From Thamnidium elegans (taxonomy: Eukaryota; Mucoromycota; Mucoromycetes; Mucorales; Mucoraceae), in assembly GCA_025201345.1 (NCBI GenBank), contig JAIXMG010000008.1, positions 62,001 through 126,000 of the forward strand: a stretch of 64,000 nucleotides of DNA, in the 5' to 3' direction. The notes under the pieces are model-generated. The model searched no databases. It saw only the letters and a list, made by a program, of their open reading frames with translations, and was not told where the DNA came from. Shown piece by piece: positions 1-11,074 of this stretch (position 1 is the stretch's first letter; each line of letters starts with the position of its first letter). The position numbers were made by a program, and so were the translations under genes.

Positions 1-28
1 TATTGAATTAATTAAATAAAACTATACA

Positions 29-2250
29 ATGCTTGCATCTTCAACAGCGAGAAATACAACTAAATTATTTAATGGCAGTGCCAAACTTGGTATCTACCGT
101 CATAGAATTACTATTGCTTCTGCTGGTATTCATACTACACGTAAATCTACCAATGCTGTAACTTCACCGTAAGTAATTATACACGTGTATTTATTTTAAT
201 TATACTCCTTAAAATTAATAATAATTCAATTACAGTGCTATCTCGCATTCAGATCGTTCTGCAGTTGCAACCAGCAAAGCTCCTAGAACCGTTCAACCAC
301 TTGTAAAGGCTGCCGCTATTGAAATGGATGATTCATTTGTAGGTATGTCTGGTGGAGAAATCTTTCACGAGATGATGTTAAGACATGAAGTAAAGCATGT
401 ATTTGGTTATCCCGGTGGTGCTATTCTTCCTGTCTTTGATGCTATTTATGAATCCGAATACTTTGAATTTATTCTTCCTAGACATGAACAAGGAGCTGGT
501 CATATGGCTGAAGGTTACGCCAGAGCAACGTATGTTAAGAAAAAAAAAAAAAGATCTAGTTTGTTTAATCTAACATTATTACTTTATTTGTACTTTTTCA
601 GTGGTAAGCCTGGTGTTGTTCTCGTGACTTCTGGTCCTGGTGCAACAAATGTAGTTACAGCAATGGCTGACGCCTTAGCGGATGGTATTCCGCTCGTTGT
701 TTTCACTGGTCAAGTTCCTACTTCGGCTATTGGTACTGATGCATTCCAAGAAGGTATGACGCTAAAATTTTATTTGTTGACCAATGATTTTTAACCCATT
801 TTATTTTATAGCTGATGTTGTTGGTATATCTCGTGGGTGTACAAAGTGGAATGTTATGGTTAAGGATGTTTCCGAACTTCCTCGTCGTATTAATGAGGCA
901 TTTACAATTGCCACCAGTGGTCGCCCTGGACCCGTTCTTGTCGATCTTCCCAAAGATGTTACAGCCGCTGTGCTTAAGCGTTCAATTCCTATCAATGCCA
1001 TGATTCCCGCTCGTCCTTCTGCTATTCCCAACACTGCTATCAGTGCATTTACAGAGGAAGCTCGTTCCAAGCCTCATCCCGTTTTGATGCGTGCTGCAGA
1101 TTTGATTAACAATGCTAAACGACCAGTTATTTATGCTGGTCAAGGTGTTGTCGGTCATCCTGACGGACCCAAGTTCTTGACCCAACTTGCCAACAACGGT
1201 AACATTCCCGTCACTACTACATTACAAGGTCTCGGTTCTTACGATGAAATGGACCCCAAGTCACTTCATATGTTGGGTATGCATGGTTCTTGTTATGCCA
1301 ACTTGGCTATGCAAAGTGCTGACCTTATTATTGCACTTGGTGCTCGTTTCGATGATCGTGTAACAGGTAACGTTGCTGAATTTGCACCGGAAGCATATAA
1401 AGCGGCCAAGGAAAACCGAGGTGGTATTCTTCATTTCGAGATTATGCCCAAAAATATTAACAAGGTAGTTGAAGCAACTGAAGCTATTGAAGGAGATGTT
1501 ACTGAGAACTTGAAGAAACTTGTTCCATTTATCAAGAGTGCACCACGTACTGAATGGTTTGAACAAATCAAGAGTTGGAAAGAAAAGTATCCATTCTATT
1601 ACGAAAAGACAACCAAAGATGACGAGACCTTAAAGCCTCAACAATTGATTGAAGAACTTGATCGTCAAACCAAAGATATTAAAGAAAAGGTGATTATTAC
1701 TACCGGTGTTGGTCAACATCAAATGTGGGCTGCTCAATATTTTAGATGGAGAGAACCTCGTCAATTTATTTCTTCTGGTGGTCTTGGTACAATGGGTTAC
1801 GGTCTTCCTGCAGCTATTGGTGCTAAGGTAGCTAAACCTGATCATATTGTTGTTGATATTGATGGTGACGCTTCTTTCTCCATGACAGCTATGGAACTTG
1901 CTACTGCAGCTGAATTTAATATTGGTGTAAAGGTCTTATTGCTTAATAACTCTTTCCAAGGTATGGTTAAACAATGGCAAGATCTTTTCTATAAGGAACG
2001 ATATTCTGGTACAACAATGAAGAACCCTGATTTTGTTAAACTTGCTGAAGCTATGGGTGTCAAAGGTATTCGTGTCACCAAGGCATCGGAAGTTGAAGCC
2101 AAGATGAAGGAGTTCTTAGAGCATGATGGCCCTGTTGTTATGGACGCTGTTGTCTGTAAGAAGGAAGTTCTTTATCCTATGGTTCCTGGTGGAAAGCCTT
2201 TAAATGATTTCATGGTTCATCCTCATATCGCTGCTCGTAATAAGCAATAA
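29..2250 (+). CDS. ILV2: Acetolactate synthase catalytic subunit, mitochondrial
   Basis: Thiamine-diphosphate enzyme that condenses pyruvate to acetolactate (or acetohydroxybutyrate), the first common step of valine, leucine and isoleucine synthesis, in the mitochondrion. Exons read as 29-168, 236-529, 602-753 and 812-2250, all GT-AG and in phase, giving 674 aa, a normal fungal Ilv2 length. The first ~75 residues are rich in Arg, Ser, Thr and Ala with few acids, as in a transit peptide. The N-terminal domain carries GYPGGAILP and the catalytic glutamate in [14 protein letters not shown] (about residue 131). The C-terminal domain has the Mg/ThDP motif GDASF followed by [12 protein letters not shown] (about 545-575). 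The ATG at 29 is the first in frame, although it lies close to the window edge. It is convergent with the adenylate kinase downstream. Identification is secure. Confidence 0.96.
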
Positions 2251-2323
2251 GTAAAGCTCTCTTTTTTTTTTATATCCAAAAAAATATATTTTATTTTTAT
2301 TTTGCTATGCTTTTTTCCAGTAT

Positions 2324-2356
<33 letters not shown>

Positions 2357-2423
2357 CAGCCCCCAAAAATCACATATATTTATAATTTTCCCAGCATTAT
2401 CACCTTCTTTAAAAAATACATTT

Positions 2424-2454
<31 letters not shown>
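2324..2454. repeat. CA microsatellite and long T tract
   Basis: The 3' intergenic space between two convergent genes holds an (AC)n tract broken by one A-A step (2324-2358) and a T homopolymer (about 2426-2454). Simple-sequence DNA of this sort recurs between genes across the window. Confidence 0.9.
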
Positions 2455-2456
<2 letters not shown>

Positions 2457-2517
2457 ACTATAAAAAACTTATAAAAGACTCAAATATATTTATTTACTGT
2501 ACACTAAAAATAATTCC

Positions 2518-3161
2518 TTATTTACTATTATTCACTTTCCAAGCATCTAACCATTGCTTAACACGATCAGCGTTACTTTCCATATCATCAATAGTATTAC
2601 TAGGAAGTTCAACAACAATTTCTGGTGCGTAAGATTCATGTGCAGTTTCTAAAACAACTTGCATAATTTCACATTCCATATTTTCATCAATTTTACGTTT
2701 ATTATATCCTCTATATAATACAGTTAGCGTGCATATTTTTTTTTAGTATACATCCACTGTCTTACCTCTTTGTCATACGATCATATAAACCAGCTGTATC
2801 AGTACGGAGTACAAGTACAAGATCAAACCATCTCTCAGGGAAAATTTCACAAGTATGAAAATCAACAATTTTACCCCCTTCCTTTAAAATTTCTTCTAAT
2901 TCATCAAGAAGCTATATAATATATCAACACCATAATTCAAAAAAAAAAAAAACCTCTTTTTTCTATAATACTTACTTTATCTTCATCCAAAACGTGAGTA
3001 TCAAATTCTTCAAGATAGCCTTCATGAAGTTGCTTTTGTTTGACAAGTTCGCCTACATTAACGTGTTCTAATCCAGTGACTTCGGCGATCATTTCACTGG
3101 TAGTAGTTTTACCAGTACCAGGGGTACCGGTTACCAAAATATTGGGTAATGAACGAGACAT
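2518..3161 (-). CDS. FAP7: Adenylate kinase isoenzyme 6 / Fap7 (ribosome biogenesis NTPase)
   Basis: Small nuclear P-loop adenylate kinase/ATPase which, in yeast and human orthologues, acts with Rps14 in late 18S rRNA maturation of the 40S subunit. Exons on the minus strand are 3161-2976, 2911-2766 and 2710-2518, giving 174 aa, the usual AK6 length. The Walker A loop is GTPGTGKT at residues 12-19. The family segments that follow are LEHVNVGELV, the VDFHTCEIFPERWFDLVLVLR core, and a C-terminal GYNKRKIDENMECEI stretch. The ATG at 3161 directly precedes the conserved SLPNILVTG strand. The gene is separated by 173 bp from the divergent decayed gene at 3335. The call rests on motif order and length. 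Confidence 0.93.
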
Positions 3162-3334
3162 GTTTATATGCGTAAAGATGGCAAAAGAGAGAAAAAAAGA
3201 AAAAGAAAAAAAGAAAAAAGGTCACAGAGGGTAAAAAGGATGTGTCAAAAAGTACGCTTTATTTTCAGATAATAAAATATAATAGTAATCCCTATTTCCG
3301 CAGATCTTTCTAAGCCGCGCACCGTGGAATAACA

Positions 3335-3980
3335 ATGAGTGATCAACCCGTTAGGGAAAATGTCGAACAAATTTTTACTAGGGAACAAGTCGACGCAATC
3401 GTCGAAGCCGTTACAAAAAGGCTCAGAGAATCACAGTCAGTCGAAGTTGAGCAACGATATAAAGGAGTTGAACTACCAGAAGAGGTTTATACCGAACTAG
3501 AAAGCTACAACCAACATGAGCTTCAAAAAGCGTTACAAAAATTCAAACGAACCATTCCAAATATAACTGAGGAATGGAACACTCCTGAAACAACAAACCC
3601 AGACTTCATATCTCCGAAAAGCAAAACGCACCTATTGAAGCAAACACAAATAAACACTCACCCCAAAGTCCTGACGTCCAATCGACTTCTTCTAGTTCTT
3701 CTAGCGGTAAAACTCTGGCTCCACTCCTAATGTTACCAATCCAGTCAAAATCGCAAAGTTTTCTGGTAACTTTGTGAATGGAGGTGGACCAGTACACGTA
3801 AAATATGTCGACAACGTAATGAACCTCAAAGTATATTTGCAGCTTGCTCTCATTTTATTTATTTTTTAACCTAGGAAGTGTTTGAATGATATCTCAAACT
3901 TTACATCCTCCGCTGATAAGCAGGCAAATGAGTTCTTATCATATTGTGATTCCAGTAATCATTCCCACCATTTAGAATAA
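3335..3980 (+). pseudogene. Decayed gene of unknown function (upstream module)
   Basis: The first ~95 codons from the ATG at 3335 read as a charged helical protein (VDAIVEAVTKRLRES, LPEEVYTELESYNQHEL, then TIPNITEEWNTPETTNPDF). The frame then has to change twice. Near 3613 it shifts to a Ser-rich stretch (DVQSTSSSSSSGKTLAP), and near 3720 it shifts again to NVTNPVKIAKFSGNFVNGGG. A possible intron begins at 3831, and the tail around 3876-3980 (CLNDISNFTSSADKQANEF) needs one more adjustment. With three breaks in under 700 bases it is probably a relic. I do not recognise the family. Its position next to another broken gene and a transposase remnant suggests accessory or mobile origin, but that is inference. 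Confidence 0.5.
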
Positions 3981-4018
3981 CACGTATTTTACATGTAAAA
4001 ACGACTTTTTTTTTCATA

Positions 4019-4145
4019 TCACGATGATTAAATAAATCCTTTTTATCATAGTTGAATAAACCTTGTTTTATCATGGTTGAATAAACCCCATTTTATCATA
4101 AGTGAATAAACCCTATTTTATCATGATTAAAATCACCTATTTATT
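4019..4145. repeat. 25-bp tandem repeat, about five copies
   Basis: Units start at 4019, 4046, 4071, 4096 and 4121. The three central units are exactly 25 bp, the first is 27 bp and the last decays. The consensus begins TCATGGTTGAATAAACCC and ends ATTTTA. Copies differ at a few positions each. There are no spacers, so it is a minisatellite and not a CRISPR-like array. Confidence 0.9.
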
Positions 4146-4322
4146 CCATCCTTTTTTTTTCCTTCTCTTTTCCTTTTAACAATGAATTTATATACAAGAA
4201 AGTACCTTTTATATTATCAAATGTCTAAATATTTCCTTATGATATGGTGGTGTCGATGCAGGGATTTCGCACTGGTGGTGTAAATGGTGGTGTACCAAGA
4301 ATTAACTTTTTTTTTTTTATAG

Positions 4323-5538
4323 ACCAGCGTGTTTTTAACTGAAGGATCCAAAAAGTATCGAATTACAACGCCTGATCACAAATCTGACAATTTGCACCAA
4401 CAAAAAATTCGTAAAGTTCAATTGGATACATTGAAAAGCCTAATACATTTTGGAACATCTTTTGCATCGGATAATCCCATCACAATGGTAGCTACAAAAC
4501 TTATGAACGGCACCAACGTGAAAACAGATCTCTTCGTAGCCATGGATTGCTCGAACACATCCTACACCATCTAGAAAATGACGATACTGAATCTTTTGTA
4601 CAACAAATATGGACAGCAGGGACTGATGGATTGACAGATAAAGCAACTGCTTTGTTAGGGATTATCCGGTACACTTTAACATCATTCCACCTTGTGTTCA
4701 GCAATGTATCCCTTTTGACGCAAAATCATGAAAGAACGCCTTTTATCGAAAATATTGTGTCATCGTTGTTGTCACTGTCAAAGATCACAGGTTTTGTTGA
4801 ATTCAAATGGTAAAACAAAAAGAAAGAAAAAAAAGCTATTGTCTAAAAAAAAATCTTTTCTTCTAGGTGCGAGACTGAATTCACTTCAAACAAGCATTTA
4901 GAAATAAGCAAATCCAGCTGCAACCAGCGTCCTGAAAAGTACGTTGATGCTCTTGGCTTTTTGAAGACTTCAAACAATATGGACATTGTTATTATCGAAG
5001 CGTCAAGGTAATGGTGACTAGTTATATGTTTTTTCTCAAGCTAATTTCATTCTTCCTTTTTTTTTTCTAAATAGTGGCCAGCTGAAAGAACGCACTATGC
5101 ATACAATCGAAGACTGTCTGAAGCTACTGGAGTATGGTGTCTCTTCTCTGAAGAAAGAAGCCATTCTGAACAAAAACTCATCTATAGCTACTTTCAGGAA
5201 ACTAAAGGCCTTCGCGATTCAAATAATCAAGAACCAAGTCACCTTGTCAGAGTTGTTTATGAACGATCAAAAAAGTTGGTTCTTTATCAAGAAACGAACG
5301 GCAACAATTTCTTCTTCCTGGTATGATCGTATCTTATTTGTTCAATACCTTGAACTTGTAGCTCCACTGTTTGTATGTTAAAAAAAAATCCACCCATTTC
5401 ATTTTCCGACTTACTTTTTTTTTTCACGCGTAGGATGATCTTTGCGAAGCCCAGCATGTGTTTAAGCAACTTATGAAAGAAAACTTAGGATTGCTTTTGA
5501 ATGAAGGACCCTCAGTTGTAACCATGTTTGAAGAATAG
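4323..5538 (+). pseudogene. Multi-exon gene of unknown function with a frameshift
   Basis: Coding is continuous across intact GT-AG introns: exons 4323-4809 (with one frame change near 4545), 4867-5007, 5075-5372 and 5434-5538, ending in TAG after PSVVTMFEE. The exon before 4323 is not found, although 4323 follows a T-rich AG acceptor. Legible segments include TLKSLIHFGTSFASDNPITM, LLEHILHHLENDD, YVDALGFLKTSNNMDIVIIE and ERTMHTIEDCLKLLEYGVSS. The mix of helical and charged stretches gives no domain I can name. Clean splice sites with a single frameshift suggest recent loss, or a sequence error in a live gene. It may be the 3' part of the same locus as the module at 3335. Confidence 0.45.
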
Positions 5539-5551
5539 TTTTTTTTTATGT

Positions 5552-5596
5552 CTATTCTTGTATGAATAAACACCCTTTATTATCCACTCTTGTCCA

Positions 5597-5628
<32 letters not shown>

Positions 5629-6310
5629 CTGTTGCTTTTTTTGTGTTTTCAGTCTTTCCCTCGTTACCATTAGCAACCTTGATTCCTTTCTTCGTTTGAG
5701 ATACTCTAACATCTACCATAGCGACACCTGCTATTGAAATTTCCCCTAAAATAGGATGTGATTCAGCTCTGGTGGTTCGAGTAGTCGTTACAGCGGGTGC
5801 ACCACAGACAGATCGATCATAAGAAGGTCTCATATTAATATCAAAAGCAGATTCATCAATAAAAATGCAGTTCTGAAGGTAGTCCATATATGTTGCTTTC
5901 CATTTTAGTGCCTACCCATACCTGTATCATGCATTGATACGTGATATATCATTTCGAGCTGCAGGATGGCAAGCCAATTTTTTAATTGAAAGGTTGCACT
6001 CGAGCAAAATAAAGTTGTTTACAATGGGTTTCTTTGAACTGAATCCTTCAACTGCTTTTGTTAAGCTATCTATAGTTTCATTAGTTGTTGTATACGGTTC
6101 CTCGTTAAATAACTGAGTATGTGGACCTGCTTTCGCTGCCCAAAAAAACTTAATTTTCAGTAAATATAAAAACAAAGTTTTTTGATCATCCGTATAAACG
6201 GTATAGCTATTGATTGAATTCTTATGATTAAACTCTTCTCCTTCTTCAGTAATGTAATCCATGACATCGTCACTACCTTCCATGGTTATACTTCTTTGAC
6301 TATCTTCCAT
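5552..6310 (-). pseudogene. Tc1/mariner-type (DDE) transposase remnant
   Basis: One minus-strand frame runs from an ATG at 6310 through a helical N-terminal part (SINSYTVYTDDQKTLFLYLL) to LACHPAARNDISRINA. Two in-frame stops follow (TGA at 5927-5929, then TAG), and the frame resumes with LKWKATYMDYLQNCIFIDES. The IFIDESAF block is the first-aspartate strand of the Tc1/mariner DDE catalytic core, followed by NMRPSYDRSVCGAPAVTTT. After the Lys-coding homopolymer (about 5600-5629 on the plus strand) the remaining catalytic half, with the second Asp and last Asp/Glu, is missing. So it is 3'-truncated, interrupted by stops and inactive. No terminal inverted repeats were convincingly found. Confidence 0.75.
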
Positions 6311-7547
6311 TAAAAATATGTGTGTATTTCTTGTTTGATATATTATAAAAGGTTGATAGAAACACTTTTTGGCAATTGAAGTCTACTGCTTGGATTTCAG
6401 AAATCCGCTGATTGTAATTTTTAAAGCCGCCCATTGGATATTTTTTGATTCTATTAATTGAAACATAGTTAAGCACTATGAGTTACACCTAGTTGCATCT
6501 TTTGTAACCGACAATATTCACGAGCCAGACTGTACTATCAATCAAAACTATACAATACAGCCTTTAATTATACAATGAAACTGACAGCAATAATTTCAAT
6601 ATAAATAAATTGAGAAAAAAAAATGTTTCTGTTTCTTTATGCATTACTATTTATATTTATACATGATAAGAATATATAACCTATTATACTTTAACCGATG
6701 GACTTTACACTAATACATACATAGTAGATCGTATGATGACTTGCCTTCTTATACTGATGGTTATTTATGTGTGGTGCTTCCGTATAAAATGGTTACTTTC
6801 TACTGGTTGACTTTATTCTATTGTTATGCTTCTGATACTGAAGTCTGGTTATATTATGGTATACTTGAACTAAGGACTGGCCCTTGATAAGTCTTTTCTT
6901 GCTGGTAGTGGTTTGGTGATATTTTTGGGCTGCTACTTTACTCTTTTCAAAGCAGAAAGAGGTTTTTGCTGATGCCAGAGTTTAGTATATGTAATCACGG
7001 AGAGTTTATCTTCCCAAAAATGCCTTATGCTTGTAATATATGCATCTTAAAGATAAGTAATCATATATATACATTGACATATTTTTGAACAACTTAGCTA
7101 ACTTCTTAAAAATTTGTTTGCACAGCAGCATCAGTCGCAGGGAAGCATATAAAGTTTTTACGAAAGGGTTATATTATAGGTTGCATATCGATTAAAGAAA
7201 TATAGAGAAGATGTAGTTTAGTTTAGTGTCCAGTCGAGTTTATACGTACGGTCGGGTAACATTTATACATTATCTTTCCGTTGTTTTTTAAGCGTATGTT
7301 TGTTATGTCTATGTCGATTCTACTTGTACTTCGGGGCCATCGCCTCAATAAAAGGCGTAGTCTGCATATAACGTGATTGGCAGGCAAATGAAAAAATATA
7401 TCTATTCAAAACCTTAAACTTAATCAAATTGATATCATATGCTTTCAATATATAAGAAGAGCAAATCCTTTTTGTTTTGTTTTTTTTTTAGTTCCGAAAT
7501 ATTTCACTTTCTTTTTCTTTCTTTTTTTTTTTCGAATTGATATCAAT
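6311..7547. other. Gene-free AT-rich stretch
   Basis: No ORF with recognisable protein and no RNA gene. Just upstream of the transposase remnant (about 6400-6450) is a short palindrome-like GGATTTCAGAAATCC followed by a GC-richer AAAGCCGCCCATTGG. This could be an old transposon end, but no partner copy was identified on the other side. Confidence 0.5.
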
Positions 7548-8083
7548 ATGTTGAAGAAAAACCTTTTAAATCTAGTTACGCATTGGTGTCCTTCCAATAT
7601 ATTAGCAAGGGATGGAAAAACCAAAAAGTTTTGCTTAATTATACTTAATCAACCTATAACACATGTTGATTCATTTAACCGCTTATGGGATAATGGTAAA
7701 AAAAAAAAACCAGCCTTTTCCTTCTTTAATACAAGTGAGTTTAACTTTGATATAAAAAGCTTCATTTAGGTTTGTTGCCGATGGAGGATCCAACAGAATT
7801 TACGATGCGTTTAAACATGACCAACGTATTTTAGCACGGTAACTATCAATTAAAAAAAGAAGAAGAGAGAAAGTGTATAAATCACATAATTGACGCGATA
7901 CGTAAAGATATATTCCAGATGAAATCAGAGGAGATTTAGATTCTATTCGGCCTGAAGTTCGCTCGTATTATGAGTCCAAGAGTGTTACCATTACTAAAAA
8001 GACTGAACAAGATTCTACCGACTTTATGAAGTGTGTAGCTTTATTAAAAGAAAAGGAAAAGGAGCTAGGACAAACTGTAAGTT

Positions 8084-8123
<40 letters not shown>

Positions 8124-8680
8124 CTTTAATAACATACTTTCAAGTATGATATTGTAGCTACACCAGCATTAGGTGGTAGATTTGATCAAACAATAGCTAG
8201 TATTAATCTATTGTATATGATGAAAGACCAAGTTGAAAGAAGGGTTATATTGGTCAGTGATGAAAATATAACCATCTTGTTAGATAAGGTAAAAAAAAAA
8301 AATTACGTAAATGTAAACAAAACAAAAAGCTAAATGTTTATTTATGATTAGGGTGCACATCAAATTCATTGTCAATCAGAGTTAGAAGGTAAAAAAAAAA
8401 AAAATGTTACCTTGTATTTAAATACTAACAATAACCAGGTCCTACATGTGGTATTATGCCAATTGGGTCACCTGCCACACTCACTACAAAAGGATTAAAA
8501 TGGGATATGGGTAACTAAAAAAGTTATTTTTTTAATTGCATAAAAATACTAAAACTTTATTATAGTTGATTTAAAGTGTGAGTTTGGTGGTATGGTCAGT
8601 ACATCGAATGCGATAGACAATGATGTTATTGAAATTGTGACAGATTCACCGGTTGTATGGACAGTTGAAATCAATCTTAA

Positions 8681-8684
<4 letters not shown>
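7548..8684 (+). CDS. THI80: Thiamine pyrophosphokinase
   Basis: Transfers pyrophosphate from ATP to thiamine, giving the cofactor used by enzymes such as Ilv2 in this window. Seven exons: 7548-7695, 7760-7838, 7908-8076, 8145-8288, 8352-8388, 8439-8510 and 8566-8684, giving 255 aa, within the family range. Family blocks in order are CLIILNQPI, FRFVADGGSNRIYD (substrate/Mg site), PDEIRGDLDSIRPEV, the acidic KKTEQDSTDFMKC, ALGGRFDQTIASINLLY, and a C-terminal PIGSPATLTTKGLKWD sandwich domain. Introns 1-3 must end in AAG to keep frame and conserved residues. For example, the acceptor at 7758-7759 restores DNASFRFVADGG, whereas the nearer TAG breaks the frame. Downstream of the stop is a (TA)n tract. 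Confidence 0.92.
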
Positions 8685-8715
<31 letters not shown>

Positions 8716-8995
8716 TCTGTAGGTATATAAATACACTTATGTACATTGTTATACTGTATTATAGATAGAATGAGGCGACTCTTTGATTGAGGTTTCACAC
8801 AACTGAAAAAATAAAATATAAAATGGGTGCGTAGGGCAACCGTTTTCTTGAAACTCAGTAGCTAAAAGCGGAGTTTTTTCCCCATGGAAAACGGTCCCTT
8901 TTCCTATTATTTATCGAGAGTATTGGAACCTTTTTTTCCTTTTCCCTTTTTTTTCTTCTTTTCTCTTTTATTATCATTTAACTATTTATAGAGAA
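8685..8995. promoter_or_regulatory. Intergenic region with TA repeat; promoter of the next gene
   Basis: Contains a (TA)n microsatellite at about 8686-8712 and, before the ATG at 8996, a pyrimidine-rich run of T and CT (about 8926-8975) as is common upstream of fungal start codons. No TATA box or named operator stands out. Confidence 0.4.
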
Positions 8996-11074
8996 ATGAA
9001 TGACTTAAATTCACCACAACTACAACCATCTCTAAACAATAATAACAATAATACTGCCTGTTTATTAAGTCCAGAACTACAACTATTTGAACCTCAAGCA
9101 GAAGATATTCTAACTGACGAAGACCTACTTGATCTTTTCCGTATTGTCAAACAAGTACTTCGTAAAAACCCAGATTCAGAAAAGCTAGCCAAACTATTAT
9201 TTTGTATGTCATATGCATTAGGAGATCATATCAAGTTTAGCAAGCCGTGCCACGACGATAGAATTTTATTTCGAGATAATAATTTGGGAGTCCATGCTGT
9301 TCGATTACCTAGTACCAGTTCTTGTTGTTCTATATCCTTTCATCAACCACCATTTAGAGAATCACCTACATTTAGTCATTCCAATAATGACTTATTAAGA
9401 TCAACTGAAAAAGACTCTGTCCAAAAATGGATTGATTCTTCTTCTGTAACATCACATGCCTCCCCTTCACCTATATCACCTTTAACCAAACTTCCATCCG
9501 TTTCCTATCTAACCAACAACAATCAGTCTCAGCAACAAACTATAACTAGTTCCTTTTCTGATCTATCAACTGAAAATACTACTACCGATACTTATTCTGT
9601 ACGGCCTTATAGCAACTTTAGACCACTTTATACCGCTACCTCTTCATCGCCTACTGTTGTTAATAACACTGCTACAATCGGTTCTCCTTTAATCAATCCA
9701 AATTCTATACCCTCCCCTACTATTCAACATGTACATCAACAACTTGCGGATGCAGTAGCCTTATTTAATAAAGATACTACTGATCACACGATGCCCACAA
9801 CCTCTGTAAATACAGCCACCATCAATAATATACAACATACTTCTGAACCAGTAGAGGTAGTCATGGAACCACACCAACGAGGATTCTATTATCAAGATGG
9901 TCGTATTGCTCGTGAACCAGTTTTACTTCAAAGATATGCCGAACAAGGGATTTTAACACAAGCTTCACTTATGCGTAAACGAAAGAGACATTCAGCAGAT
10001 GCCAACTCTCCTTTTGAATTATCGGCTTTACCTTTGCCAGCCAAAAAGCCAAAGATTCCACACAGGCATGGAGAATTTGAGCAACGACGTAAGAATATAC
10101 TCTTTTATAAATATGTATATATATGTACATGCATACTTACATTGATAACTTGATTTATAGGTGATGATATTATTAGTCGTATGAGAATTATTTCAATGGC
10201 TGATTTAGAACAAAAGGCACAAAGGTTACCAAACCAATTTACATTAGCTATCGATCAATCAGTGACTACAGCTGAAGGAGCACTATCCTCTTCAGTAGAA
10301 GGTAGACAATTAACTCAGGAACAACTAGTTGAATTATTAGAACCAGCACTTCGTATCCTTACCAACCATTCTAATATGAAACCACATCTCGATAATGGTA
10401 TGAACCAAAATGGTATTTATTACAACTCAGATTACTTTCGATTATATTTAGCGTTTGAACAATTCCAACGAACATTTGCCATTCTATTTCCTAATGAAGT
10501 AGTCAAAGTACCAGATACAGTAGAAGATGGTTTAGCGCACCTAAGTAATACAGCCTCGTCGGCGGCCATAGCCGCGGCCGAAAGAGATAAAGATCGAGAA
10601 AGAAACGCCAATATGAAAGCTTATCGAGTCTGGATTGAACCTTTATTGACCGAAACTAATTGGGCCGCATTTAGAAGAAATATAGTGGTCGGGGAACGTA
10701 TTATGCAATTAACAAAGTGTGTAGGTCAAGGCGTCTTGTTGATGACTAAAGAATTAAGTGGATCCAAGTTACACTTAACGTTTACCAATAGTGAATGGGA
10801 TGAATTTATTAACGGTTTAATTCGAGGAGTATGGGATAACACAATTGAATGGGAGGAAAATAATAGAAGACAGTTAGAACAAAGAGAGAACAGTTCGTTA
10901 TTAGTCTCGGAATTACAACTCAAGTTTGCAACTCATTACTGGTTTCATTCCGATGGTTTAATGGTTTCATCGAAAGAACGCCGGTTAGCTATTCACGCCA
11001 CTACTGTAGCTTCCAATAAGAACTTACATAGAAACTCAATGGATCCTTCTTTACTACTTTATCACCATCCATAA
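8996..11074 (+). CDS. Uncharacterised Asn/Ser/Thr-rich protein with nuclear-localisation-like motifs
   Basis: Two exons (8996-10088 and 10161-11074) encode 668 aa. The N-terminal half starts with an Asn run, has a short helical stretch (EDLLDLFRIVKQVLRKNP, about residues 40-60), then ~200 residues of low-complexity Ser/Thr/Asn/Pro. Basic clusters RKRKR and KKPK around residues 330-350 look like a bipartite nuclear localisation signal. The C-terminal 300 residues are better ordered and helical: LTQEQLVELLEPALRIL, YFRLYLAFEQFQRTFAILFP, an Ala-rich patch, and YRVWIEPLLTETNWAAFRRN. I recognise no named domain. A nuclear or transcription-related role is inference from the basic motifs and composition only. 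The gene is intact, with clean splice sites and a TAA stop. Confidence 0.8.

Noticed and set aside
4019..4145. Possible CRISPR-like array
   Set aside because: Units are contiguous with no unique spacers, only five copies exist, and the genome is eukaryotic.
7761..7770. TAG acceptor for intron 1 of thiamine pyrophosphokinase
   Set aside because: It shifts the frame before FVADGGSNR; the AAG ten bases upstream keeps phase and the conserved NASFR stretch.
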